Source: Pseudomonas laurylsulfativorans (GTDB lineage: Bacteria > Pseudomonadota > Gammaproteobacteria > Pseudomonadales > Pseudomonadaceae). Taken from it: 64,000 nt of DNA. Below, in pieces: positions 8,316 to 20,300 of this stretch (position 1 is its first letter; each line of letters begins with the position of its first letter). The position numbers were made by a program, and so were the translations under genes. The stretch is from positions 26,188 through 90,187 of the forward strand of contig NZ_MUJK01000017.1 in the NCBI RefSeq assembly GCF_002906155.1. The letters are read 5' to 3'. The notes beneath the pieces are model-generated. The model saw only the letters and a list, made by a program, of their open reading frames with translations, searched no databases and was not told the origin of the DNA.

Positions 8316-11300
8316 TCAAAACCCCTCCAACTCCGCCATCAAATCATTCAAGCGATCCACTTTCTCCTCGGTGATCTCACTCGCCGCCAATCCATCGATG
8401 TACCCGGCCAATTCCTCGACCGTACTGCATTCGAACATCGCCCGCAGTGGCACGTCCCGTTGCAGGGTTTTCTGCACCCGCGAGGCGATTTGCGTGGCCA
8501 GCAGCGAATGTCCGCCCAGCTCGAAGAAGTTATCGCGAACGCCCACCTGTTCGACCTTCAACACTTCGGCCCAAATGTCGGCAAGGGTCTGTTCCAGGTC
8601 ATTGCGCGGCGCCAGGTAATCCTGACGCCCAATCTGGCCGATCTCCAGCGCCGGTAGCGCCTTGCGATCCAGTTTGCCGTTGGCATTGAGCGGCAGCTTG
8701 TCCAGCCACAACCAGTGCAGTGGCACCATGTACTCCGGCAGTTCGGCACGCAGTCGCAGCTTGATTCGCTCCAGTCGCTCGCTTGAATCAAGCGAAGCAT
8801 CGGCCGCGACCAGATAGCCAACCAGGTGCTTGCCGTTGACGCCCTCCTGCACGCCGACCGCTGCGTCACGGATTTCCGCTTGCTCATGCAAGCGTGCTTC
8901 GATTTCGCCCAGCTCGATGCGGTAGCCGCGAATCTTCACCTGGTGGTCGACCCGGCCGACATACTCCAGCACGCCATCGCTGCGACGGCGGGCCAGGTCG
9001 CCAGTGCGATACAGACGCTCGCCCGGTGCGCCGAACGGGTTCGGCACAAACACCGGTGCCGTGCGCAGCGGATCGCTGACATAGCCACGGCCGACTCCGG
9101 TTCCTGCCACGCACAGTTCACCCACCGCGCCCAACGGCACCAGATCAAGCGCGTCATCGAGCACATACAAAAGGTTATTGTCAGTCGGCGTACCGATCGG
9201 CAAAAAGCTGCCGCGGGTCGAGGCCAGATCGACACGGAAGAACGCGACGTCATCCGAGCACTCCGCCGGACCGTAGGCGTTTACCAGGCCGATGTCCGGA
9301 TAGCGCTGCAACCATTGGTGCGCCAGCTCCGGTGGCATCGCCTCACCGGTCGGCAGCATCCAGCGCAGACCGTCGAGGCTCATGCGCTCCTGGGCGAGCA
9401 TGCCCTGGATCAGCGACGGCACGCTTTCCAGCACGGTGATGCCCTGGGTCGCGACATGCGCCAGCAAGCCCTGGGGATCGTGGGCGATGGTGTTTGGCAC
9501 GATATCCACCCGCGCACCGAACAACGGCGCGGCGAGGAACTGCCACACGGAAATGTCGAAGCTTTGCGAGGCGGTTTGCGCAATCACATCAGCGTCGCTC
9601 AAGTTCAGGTACGGCACCTTGCTCAACTGGTTGTTGAGCATGCCGCGCTGTTCAACCATCACGCCTTTGGGCAACCCGGTGGATCCGGAGGTGTAGATCA
9701 CGTAGGCCAGGTTGTCCGGACTGCTGTAAAGACCAGGATTGTCCGCCGAGAGCGCAAGGGCCTGGACTTCCTCCCAGACCAGCAGCCGTGGTCGGCTGGA
9801 GCAGCCGAACTCGTCAAGCAAGACCTGCGCCTGCTCACGGCACGCCTGCGTGCACACCAGCAATGGCGTGCGGCTCAGATCGATGATCCGGTTCAGACGC
9901 TGGCTCGGCAAACCCGGGTCCAGCGGCAGGTAGCCCGCCCCGGCCTTGAAGCTGCCGATGATCATGCCCAGCAATTCGAGGCTGCGTTCGGCCAGCAAGG
10001 CTACCGGCTGATCCCGACCGACTCCGGCGGCAATCAACGCATGACCGAGACGGTTGCTGCGCTCGTTCAACTCAAGATAGCTGTACTGCCGGTCAAGACA
10101 ACTGGCGGCGATCCGCTGCGGGTGCCGGGCGACCCGGGTTTCGAACAATGCGACGTAGCTCTGCTCCAGTGGGTAGTCGTGTGCGCTCTGGTTGCAGCCA
10201 TGAAGAAGGAAATCCTGCTCCTGCGCCCCCAGCAACGGCAGGTCGGCCATGTCGCCATGGAAGCCGTCCACCAGCGCCAACAGCAAACGCTTGAACTCGC
10301 CGAGCATGCGCTCGACCGTGGCCTCATCGAAGTAGCGCTGGTCGTAGGACAGGTGCAAGCCCAGATCATCACCTGGATAGCACACCGCCGTCAGCGGGAA
10401 GTTGGTATGCGTGCGGCCTGAATCCGAGGTCGCGTTGAGGCTCTGCGCACGGTCCAGCACCGAGGTTTCCACCGGGGCGTTTTCGAACACGAACAGGCTG
10501 TCGAACAGCGGCTGGCCTTTGGGCAGTTCGCTTTGCTCCTGGATGTTGACCAGCGGCAGGTATTCGTACTCGCGCAGTTGCATGTTGTTGTCGAGCAAAC
10601 CGGTGAGCCACTGACGCACGCTGCAACGCTGACCGTCCTCCGGCATTTTCACCCGCAGCGCGATGCTGTTGATGAACAGGCCGACGGTGCGTTGCATCTG
10701 AGGCATGTCCACCGGCCGTCCGGCCACAGTGACGCCGAACAGCACGTCGCGATCACCGCTCAAGCGCCGCAACACCAGTGCCCACGCCGCCTGGGCGAAG
10801 GTGTTGATGGTCAGCTGATGGGCCTGAGCCAGTTCGCGCAATTGCGCACCGTCACGGGCATCGAGCCTTGTGTAGCAGTCACCGACGATCATGCCGCCGC
10901 TGTCGCCGGCGTGTTCGCGCAACAATGGTCGGTCGCTCGGGATCGGCGTAGTCCGCTCGAAGCCTTGCAGGTTGGTTTTCCACCATTGCCGCGCTTCGGC
11001 CAGGCTCTGGCGTTGCAGCCAGCCGATGTAGTCGCGATAACGCGGCGGCACGGCCAACTGTGTGTCCCGGCCTTCGCCGAGAGCGCTGTAGATTTCGAAG
11101 AAATCGTTCATCAACAGCGAACGGCACCAGGCATCGATGAGGATGTGGTGGTTGCTCATCATGAACCAGTAGCGCGCCGCACCGACCCGGATCAGGCGCA
11201 AGTGGAACGGCGCCTGGTTGAGCAAGTCGAAACCCGTCTCGCGTTCGGTCTTGAGCAGGGCTTGCAGCTTCGGCTCTTGCTCGGCTTCGGTAATGTCGCT

Positions 11301-14300
11301 CCAGTCGAGGTACTCGATCGGCGTACTGCCCGGTTTGTGAATCACTTGCAGCATGTCTTCGCCGACGTTCCAGCAGAACGACGCGCGCAACGCTTCGTGG
11401 CGGGCGATCACCGCTTGCCAGGCCTGGGCGAAACGCTGCGGATCAAGCTCGCTGTTGATGCGGTAACGGTCCTGCATGTAGTACAGGCCGGTGCCTGGCT
11501 CCAGCAAGGTATGCAACAGCATGCCTTCCTGCATTGGCGTCAACGGGTAGACGTCTTCAATGACGGCGGCCGGAACCGGCAGCGCATCCAGTTGCGTCTG
11601 GTTGAGCTGCGCCAGCGGGAAGTCCGACGGCGTCAGGCCACCGGCATCGTCACGCAGGCAATGTTCGATCAGGCTTTGCAACTCGCCCATGTAAGCGTCT
11701 GCCAGATCGTTGATGGTTTGCGCATCGAAGCGTTCGGCGCTGAAGGTCCAGCGCATCACCAGTTCACCGCCATACACCTGACTGTCGACGCTCAGCTCGT
11801 TGGGCAACGGTGCATTGGCATCGTGGGCCGCGCCGATGGCTTCATCCAGCGGATGGAACAGCGCATCGTCACCAAAGCTCTGGTCGAACTGCCCCAGGTA
11901 GTTGAAGGTGATCGGCGCCACCGGCAACCCGGCCATGCTTTGGCGACTCAGGTCATCGGCGAGATAACGCAGCACGCCATAACCCAGGCCTTTGTGCGGC
12001 ACGGCGCGCAGTTGCTCCTTGATCGCCTTGATCGAAGCGCCCTGCCCGGCGGCTTCTTCAATGTTCGACGGGGTCAGGCGCAACGGGTAAGCGCTGGTGA
12101 ACCAGCCCACGCTGCGGGTCAGGTCGATTTCCTCGAACAGCGCTTCACGGCCATGGCCTTCCAGTTGAATCAACGCCGATGCGTGACCGCTCCAGCGGCA
12201 CAGCACCCGGGCCAATGCGGTCAGCAACAGGTCGTTGACCTGAGTGCGATAGGCACTCGGCGCCTGTTGCAGCAATTGCCGGGTGCGCTCGCTGTCGAGG
12301 CGCACGCTGACGGTTTGCGCATGACGATTCTGTCGGCCGCCGCCCAGGTGATCGCACGGCAGTTCGGCGCTCGGTCCGGCCAATTGCGTCTGCCACCAGC
12401 TCAGTTCTTCACGCAGGGATTCACTGCCGGCATAGGCCTGCAAGCGTGCGGCCCAATCCTTGAAGGCGCTGGTTTTTGCCGGCAGTTTCACCGACTGCTG
12501 CGCGTCGAGTTGGCGGTACACGGTTTGCAGGTCGTCCAGCAGCACGCGCCATGAAACACCATCGACCACCAAGTGGTGAATCGCAATGAACAGCCGTTGC
12601 TGGCCCTCGGGACCATCGACCAGCAACACGCGCATCAGCGGTCCCTCTTCGAGATCGAGACTGCGCTGGGCATCGGCGAACAGCGCGGGGCATTTATCCA
12701 TCGACGAAACGCGTACCTGCCACAGCACCGGCGCGTCGGGAATTGTCTGATGCTGTGCTAGCCACTGACCGGTGATCCGGCTGAAGCGCAGGCGCAAGGC
12801 GTCGTGCTGTTCGATGACCGCCAGCAGCGCTTGCTCCAGTCGATGGGGCTCCAGAGGTGCGGTCGGTTGCAGCAACAACGCCTGGTTCCAGTGCTGGCGT
12901 TGCGGGATCTCCGTGTCGAAGAACCAGTGCTGGATCGGCGTCAGTCGCGACTCGCCCATGATCAGGCCTTGTTCGGCGCTGACCTGCTCGGTGCGGGTGG
13001 CCACGGCGGCGAGGGTCTGCACCGTCTGGTGCTGGAACAGGTCGCGCGGGCTGAAGTGAATACCCTGCTGCCGCGCCCGGCTGACCACCTGGATTGACAG
13101 AATCGAGTCGCCGCCCAGTTCGAAGAAGTTGTCGTTGAGCCCGACCTGTTCGACGTTCAGCACTTCGCACCAGATCTGCGCCAGCGTGAGTTCGAGCTCG
13201 TTGCTTGGCGCCACGTACTGCTGGCGGTTCAGCTCCGGGTCCGGTGCCGGCAGTGCGCGACGGTCGAGTTTGCCGTTGGTGGTCAGCGGCATGCTGGTCA
13301 GCAGGATCAGGTGCGTGGGCACCATGTAATCCGGCAGCTGCAATTTCAAGTGTGCCTTGAGGGCTTCGCGCAATGCGCTTTGCTGTGCTTCGCTCTGCCC
13401 GGCGATGTCACTGACGAGGTAACCGACCAGTTGCTTGCCGCTCGGAGCATCGAGGGCCAGCACCACCGCTTCACGGACCGATTCGTGCTCCAGCAAACGG
13501 GTTTCGATCTCGCCCAATTCGATGCGGAAACCGCGAATCTTCACCTGATGGTCAATCCGTCCAAGGTACTCCACCAGGCCATCGTCGCGCTGGCGTACCA
13601 GGTCGCCGGTGCGGTAGATACGCCCGCCATTGGCGACAAACGGATCAGCCACAAAGCGTTCTGCGGTCATGCCCGGACGCTGGTGATAACCCTGTGCCAG
13701 ACCAGCGCCGCCCACGTACAACTCACCGGTCGCACCCTGCGGCACCAACGCCAGATCGGCATCGAGGATGTACGCCACGCGGTCGCCGATCACGCTGCCG
13801 ATCGGCACACTGCCGGCGCCCTCTTCCAGCACTTCAGGCGCGAGGCTGGCCAGCGGCATGACCACGGTTTCGGTTGGGCCGTAGGCATTGAAGAACTGGC
13901 TCGGTTTGAACGCTGCGCGAATGCGCGCCAAGTGTTCACCGGTCAGCGCTTCGCCGCCGGTGATGATCATGCGCACCGGCAGGACTTCATTTTGCGTTGC
14001 CAGCCACTGCGCCAACTGGCTGCCGTAGCTCGGGGTGAACCCGAGGACGTTGATGTGATGACGACGGATCAGGCCACAGATTTCTTGTGCGTCCCACTGC
14101 CCTTGCGCCCGCAACACCACCTGCGCGCCGCTGAGCAGCGGCACCAGCAATCGTTCGGTGGCGGCGTCGAAGTTGATCGAATAGAAGTGCAGTTCACAGT
14201 CGTCCGGGCGCATACCAAAGCGCTCGATCACCGCGCGGCAATGCATGGCGATTTCGCCGTGGGACACCACCACGCCTTTGGGTTTACCGGTCGAGCCCGA

Positions 14301-17300
14301 GGTGTAAATCAGATACGCCTGATGCTGCGCCAGGCTGATCGACGGCAGCTCGGTGGCTGGGTAATTGGCAAGCGCGGCCGCGTCTTCTTCTACGCACCAG
14401 CGACCAACCGTTGACGGCAATTCACCAAGGGCCTTGAACATCGCGGCATCGCTGAGCAGTAGACCGATGCCGCTGTCTTCGATCATGTAATGCAAGCGGT
14501 CCAGCGGGTATTCCGGATCGAGCGGCACGTAGGCGCCGCCAGCCTTGAGGATCGCCAGCAGGCCGACGACCATTTCCAGCGAGCGCTCCAGTGCCAGGCC
14601 AACACGAACCTGCGGCCCGACACCGCGCTCGCGCAGCATCCAGGCCAGGCGATTGGCGCGGCTGTCGAGTTCGGCATAGCTCAGGGTCTGCCCGGCGAAG
14701 GTCAGGGCTGGAGCGTCCTTGCGCATCAAGGCTTGCTCGGCGATCAGGTGATGGATGCACTGATCCAGCCGATGCTCACCCGCTTCGACCCCAAGACTGT
14801 TGAGCAGATGTTGCTGTTCGCCAGCGTCCAGCAGTGGCAATTCGCTCAAGCGCTGCTGCGGATCGGCAATCAGCGCCTCCAGTAGGTTGCGCCAATGCGC
14901 GGCCATGCGGGCGATGCGCGGCTCGTCGAACAGATCGGTGCTGTAGGTCAGGCAGCAACCCAGGCGATGGTCGAGGTCGGTGACTTCCAGGTTAAGGTCG
15001 AACTTGGTCGCCCGTGCATCGTTGACCAGGTACTCGACCGTCATGCCGGCCAGGGTGCGGCTTTGCTGGAACTCCCAGCGCTGTACGTTGCACATCACCT
15101 GGAACAGCGGGTTGTAGGCAGCGCTGCGCGGTGGCTGCAAGGCTTCCACCAGATGATCGAACGGCAGGTCCTGGTGGGACTGGCCTTCGATCACCGTGTG
15201 GCGTACTTGCTCGAACAATTCGCCGACGGACATCTGCCCGTCGAGCTGGCAACGCAGCACCTGGGTGTTGAGGAACGCCCCGATCAACCCTTCGCTTTCC
15301 GGGCGAATGCGGTTGGCCACCGGCGCACCGATGCGCAAATCGTTCTGGCCGCTATAGCGGTACAGCACGGCAGCCAGGGCGGCGGTCATGGTCATGAACA
15401 GAGTCAGGCCATGTTGCGCATTGAAGGCACGGACCCGTGCTGCGAGGTCATCGCTCAGGTCGAAGCGGTACAACTCCCCCTGATGGCTTTGCACCGGCGG
15501 ACGCGGACGATCAGCCGGCAATTCCAGCAGCGGGTGTTCGCGACCCAGTTGCGTGGTCCAGTAATCGAGCTGGCGCTGACGCTCGCCGGATTCCAGCCAC
15601 TGACGCTGCCACACGCTGTAATCCAGGTACTGCACCGGCAACGGCGCGAGCGGCGATTCACGCTCGTCGACAAAGGCTTCGTACAGCGCGCTGAGTTCCC
15701 GGGCGAAGATGTCCATCGCCCAGCCTTCGGTGACGATGTGGTGCAAGGTCAGCACCAGGTAGTGTTCCTGCTCGGCGGTCTTGACCAGGCATGCGCGCAG
15801 CAACGGCCCGGTTTCCAGATCGAACGGCTTGTGCGCCTCGTCGTCGGCCAATTGCTGGACCTGCCACTCGCGGCCTTCGGCATCCAGCGCGGTGAAATCC
15901 TTCCACGCCATGCGCACATCGGATTGCGCGTGCACCTGTTGACGGGCGACGCCGTCGATGCTCGGGAAGGTGGTACGCAGGGTTTCGTGGCGCATGATCA
16001 AGGCTTGCAGCGCCGCTTCAAAACGCGCGACATCGAGCACGCCGCGCAGCCGCGCCATGCCGCCGACGTTGTAGGCCGGGCTGTCCGGCTCCATCTGCCA
16101 GAGGAACCACATGCGCTGCTGGGAATAGGACAGCGGCACCACTTGGCTGCGGTCGACTTTTTCAATCGGTGGTTGTTTGTTGGTGCTGCCGCTGGCCTGG
16201 ATCAAGCGAACCTGTTCGGCAAACGCACCGAGTTCGCTGTGCTCGAACAGCGCCCGTAGCGGCAACTCGACGTCGCAGGCCTGACGGGTACGGGAGATGA
16301 TTTGCGTGGCCAGCAGCGAGTGGCCGCCCAAGGCAAAGAAATCATCGCGCAGACCGACCTGTGCCAGGCCCAGCACCTCGCGCCAGATACCGGCGATATG
16401 TCGTTCCAGTTCAGACACCGGTTCGACATGTTCGCGCACCTGCCACTGCGGTTCCGGCAAGGCGCGGCGGTCGAGTTTGCCGCTTGGGCTGAGGGGCATT
16501 GCATCCAGGCGCATCAGTTGCGCGGGGACCATGTATTCCGGCAGTTCGGCGGCCAGTGCGCTTTTCAGCCTTGCGGTCTGCCCGGCTTCGTCCCCGGCAT
16601 TGTCCGCACTGGTGTAGTAACCGATCAGCTGTGCACCGGCCACGGTTTCGCGCACCAGCACCACGGCTTGCGTAACGCCGTCCTGGGCCAGCAGCCGCGC
16701 TTCGATTTCCTGCGGCTCAACGCGGAACCCGCGCAGTTTGACCTGCTGATCGAGACGGCCCAGGTATTCGATCACGCCGTGCGCGGTCCAGCGCACCCGG
16801 TCGCCGGTGCGGTACAGGCGTGCGCCCGGCTCACCCAATGGGTCGACCACGAATCGTTCGGCGGTCAACGCCGGACGACCGAGGTAACCACGGGCCAAGC
16901 CAACGCCGCTGATGCACAGCTCGCCCGGCACGCCGGCCGGAACCGGATTGAGATCGCTGTCGAGCACACGACAGATCACATTGCCCAATGGCCGGCCAAT
17001 CGGCGAGCGTTCGCCGTCGACGCTGGAGCAATGCCAATGGGTGACGTTGATCGCGGTTTCGGTCGGTCCATAGCGGTTGTGCAATTGCACCCCCGGCAGT
17101 TGCGCCAACACCCGGTTGCGCAGCTCCGCAGGCAAGGCTTCGCCACCGGAGAATACCCGGCGCAGGCTGGTGCATTCAGCGCTGAGCGGTTCGTCGATGA
17201 ACAGCGAAAGCAGCGGTGGCACGAAGTGCAGTGTGGTCACGCCGTAGGCTTGCACAAGCTGCGCGATGCGATGCGGATCGCGGTGTTCACCGGAACCGGC

Positions 17301-20300
17301 AATCAACAAACGTGCGCCGGTGATCAGCGGCCAGAAGCACTCCCACACCGACACGTCGAAACTGATCGGCGCCTTTTGCATCAGCACGTCGGTTTCGTTC
17401 AGGCGATAGGTGGCCTGCATCCATTGCAGGCGCTCAGCCAGCGCCGCGTGGGTGTTGCCGACGCCTTTTGGCTGGCCGGTGGAACCGGAGGTGTAAATCA
17501 CATAGGCGAGGTTGTCGCCATGCAGATGCAGCCCCGGCGCATGGCTTGGCCAGCTCTCCAGATGCAGGGCGTCCATGGCGATCACGCTGACCCCATCCGT
17601 CGCCGGCAAGCGCTCCAGCCATTGGGTTTGCGTCAGCAGCAATTCGACTCCGCTGTCGCTGAGCATGTAGGCCAGGCGCTCGGTCGGGTAATCCGGATCG
17701 AGTGGCACATAGGCGCCACCGGCCTTGATGATCGCCAACAGGCCGACCAGCAGTTGCGGCGAACGCTCGCAGGCGATCGCCACACAGACATCCGGACCGA
17801 CGCCTTTGTCACGCAGGTAATGGGCCAGGCGGTTGGCCTGGGTGTGCAGTTCGGCGAAGTCCAGACTGCCGCCGTCCCACACCAGCGCGGTGCGCTGCGG
17901 CGTCTGACGCGCCTGTTCGTTGAGCCATTCGGGCAGCCATTGGTTGGCCGCTGCGCACGCCGCGGTCGCCCAGTTCGATTGCTGATGCTGCTCGGTGGCC
18001 GTCAACAATGGCAGGTCACCGATGGCGGTGGCCGGTTGCTCGCAGATGGCTTGCAGCAAGTTGCTGAAATGCTCGGCCAGGCGCTCGATGGTCGTGGTAT
18101 CGAACAACTCGCTGGCGTAATCGAAGGACAAGGTCAGGCGACCATTACGGTCTTCTTCGCTGTGCAATTGCAAATCGAACTTGGCTTCGCGGCTATGCCA
18201 CGGCAGCTCTTCGGCCAACAATCCCGGCAAACGGCGCAAGGCGCTCAGGTCCCGTTGCTGGTGGTTGAACATGACCTGGAACAGCCCCTGTTCGCGGGCC
18301 TGCGGAAAGGCTTCCAGCAGTTGTTCGAACGGCAGGTCCTGATGGGCCTGGGCATCCAGCGCGGTGAGTCGGGTTTGTGCCAACAATTCAACGAATGGCA
18401 GGCGCGAATCCACCTGCGCGCGTAGCACCTGGGTGTTGATGAAGAAGCCGATCAGTCCTTGGGTTTCCAGGCGCGGACGGTTGGCATTGGGCACGCCGAT
18501 ACGAATATCACGCTGGCCGCTGTAGCGGTGCAACAGGCCCTGAAACGCCGCGAGCAACAGCATGAACGACGTGGATTCATGGGCCTGGGCGGTCTGGCGA
18601 ATGGCGTCGCTGAGGGTCGCGCCAAGACGCACCGTGTGGCGCGCAGCGCTGCGCAGTTGTTGTGCCGGGCGCGGATGATCGGTGGCCAGGCTCAACACAG
18701 GATGCTCGTCGCCCAACTGCGCTTTCCAGTAAGCCAGTTGCCGCTCGCCTTCCCCTTGCGCCAGCCATTGGCGCTGCCAGCTACCGTAATCGGCGTACTG
18801 GGTCGGCAATGGCGCCAGCAGCGCTTGCTGGCCCTGGGAGGCGGCCGCGTACAGGCGCGAGAACTCGTCGATCAGCACATTCAGCGACCAGCCATCGGCA
18901 ATGATGTGGTGCAGGGTCACCAACAACTGGTGATCCTCGTCGTCGAGGCGCACGAGCGTCACCCACAGCAGCGGACCTTGCTCCAGATCGAACTGGGTAC
19001 GCGCTTCGTCCTCGCGGATTTGCAGCGCTCGGGCTTCTCGCTCGGCAACCGGCAGGTCGCTGATGTCGATCATCTGCAGGTTGAACCCGGCGGCCGGATC
19101 AACCTGCTGCAACGCCACGCCGTCACGCTCGAAGAAGCGTGTGCGCAGGGATTCATGACGCTCGATCAACTGCTGGAAACTGACGCGCAAGGCCTCTTCA
19201 TCCAGCTCGCCACGCAAGCGCAAGGCACCGGGAATGTTGTAGGCGCTGCTCCGCGGATCGAGTTGCCAGGTGATCCACAGACGGTTTTGTGCCAGCGATT
19301 GCGGCATCGGTTGCTGGCGCGACAGCGCAGTGATCGCGCCCTGGGCCAGGCCACCGTCCTGTTGCTGGCGGGCCACTCCATCGGCGAAAGCCGCCAGGGT
19401 CGGCGCTTCGAAGAGCAGGCGCAGGTTCAATTCCAGCCCCAGTTCTTCACGCAGACGCGCGACCACTTGCGTAGCCGCAATGGAGTTGCCGCCGAGCAGG
19501 AAGAAGTGATCGTCGGCGCCCACTTGTTTAACTTGCAACTGCTCACACCAGATTCGGCCGATCAGACTTTGCAGTTCCGAGCCCGACTCGATCTGACCCG
19601 CGCTTTCGGTGCTGGCCGATGGGTATACCGCGTAGCTGTCAAGGCTGCCGTCTACCAGGCGATTGCGGCACGCCGAGCGTTGCAGTTTGCCGCTGGAAGT
19701 CTTGGGCAGCGCACCCGGATTGAGCAGTACCACCACGCTCGGCGCTTCTTGATAAGCCTCGGCAACGGCCTGGCGAATGGCTTTGATCAACGCTTCGGGC
19801 GGCAGGATCTTCTGCACGCTGCGGCTGATTTCCGCGGCGATGCCGATACCTTCCTGACCGTCCACGTTGACGGCGAACGCGGCGACGCGCCCTTTGCGCA
19901 CCACCTCCACTTCACGTTCGACGGTCAGCTCGATGTCTTGTGGGTACAGGTTGTGCCCGCGCAGGATCAGCATGTCCTTCAGGCGCCCGGTGATGAACAG
20001 CTCGCCGTTGCGCATGAAGCCCAGGTCACCAGTGCGCAGCCAGGTCTGGCCGGCATGCTGGACGAAGGTCTTGGCGGACGCTTCAGGGTTGCGCCAGTAG
20101 CCGTGGGCGATGCTCGGCCCTGCGGCCCAGACTTCGCCGACTGCGTTATCGCCCACCTCAGTGAGCGACGCCGGATCGACAATCAGCACGGCGTGATCGG
20201 GCTGACTGACGCCGCAACTCATGATCGGGCTGCCCTCGCCCGGTTCGGCGCGATTTTGCGTCAGGGCCAGATCGTCCACGCGCAGATTGCCGATGCCTTG

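Noticed and set aside
8316..8330. PvdL regarded as truncated because it lacks a thioesterase
   Set aside because: PvdL normally ends in a carrier domain and hands the chain to later synthetases; 4332 residues is full length.
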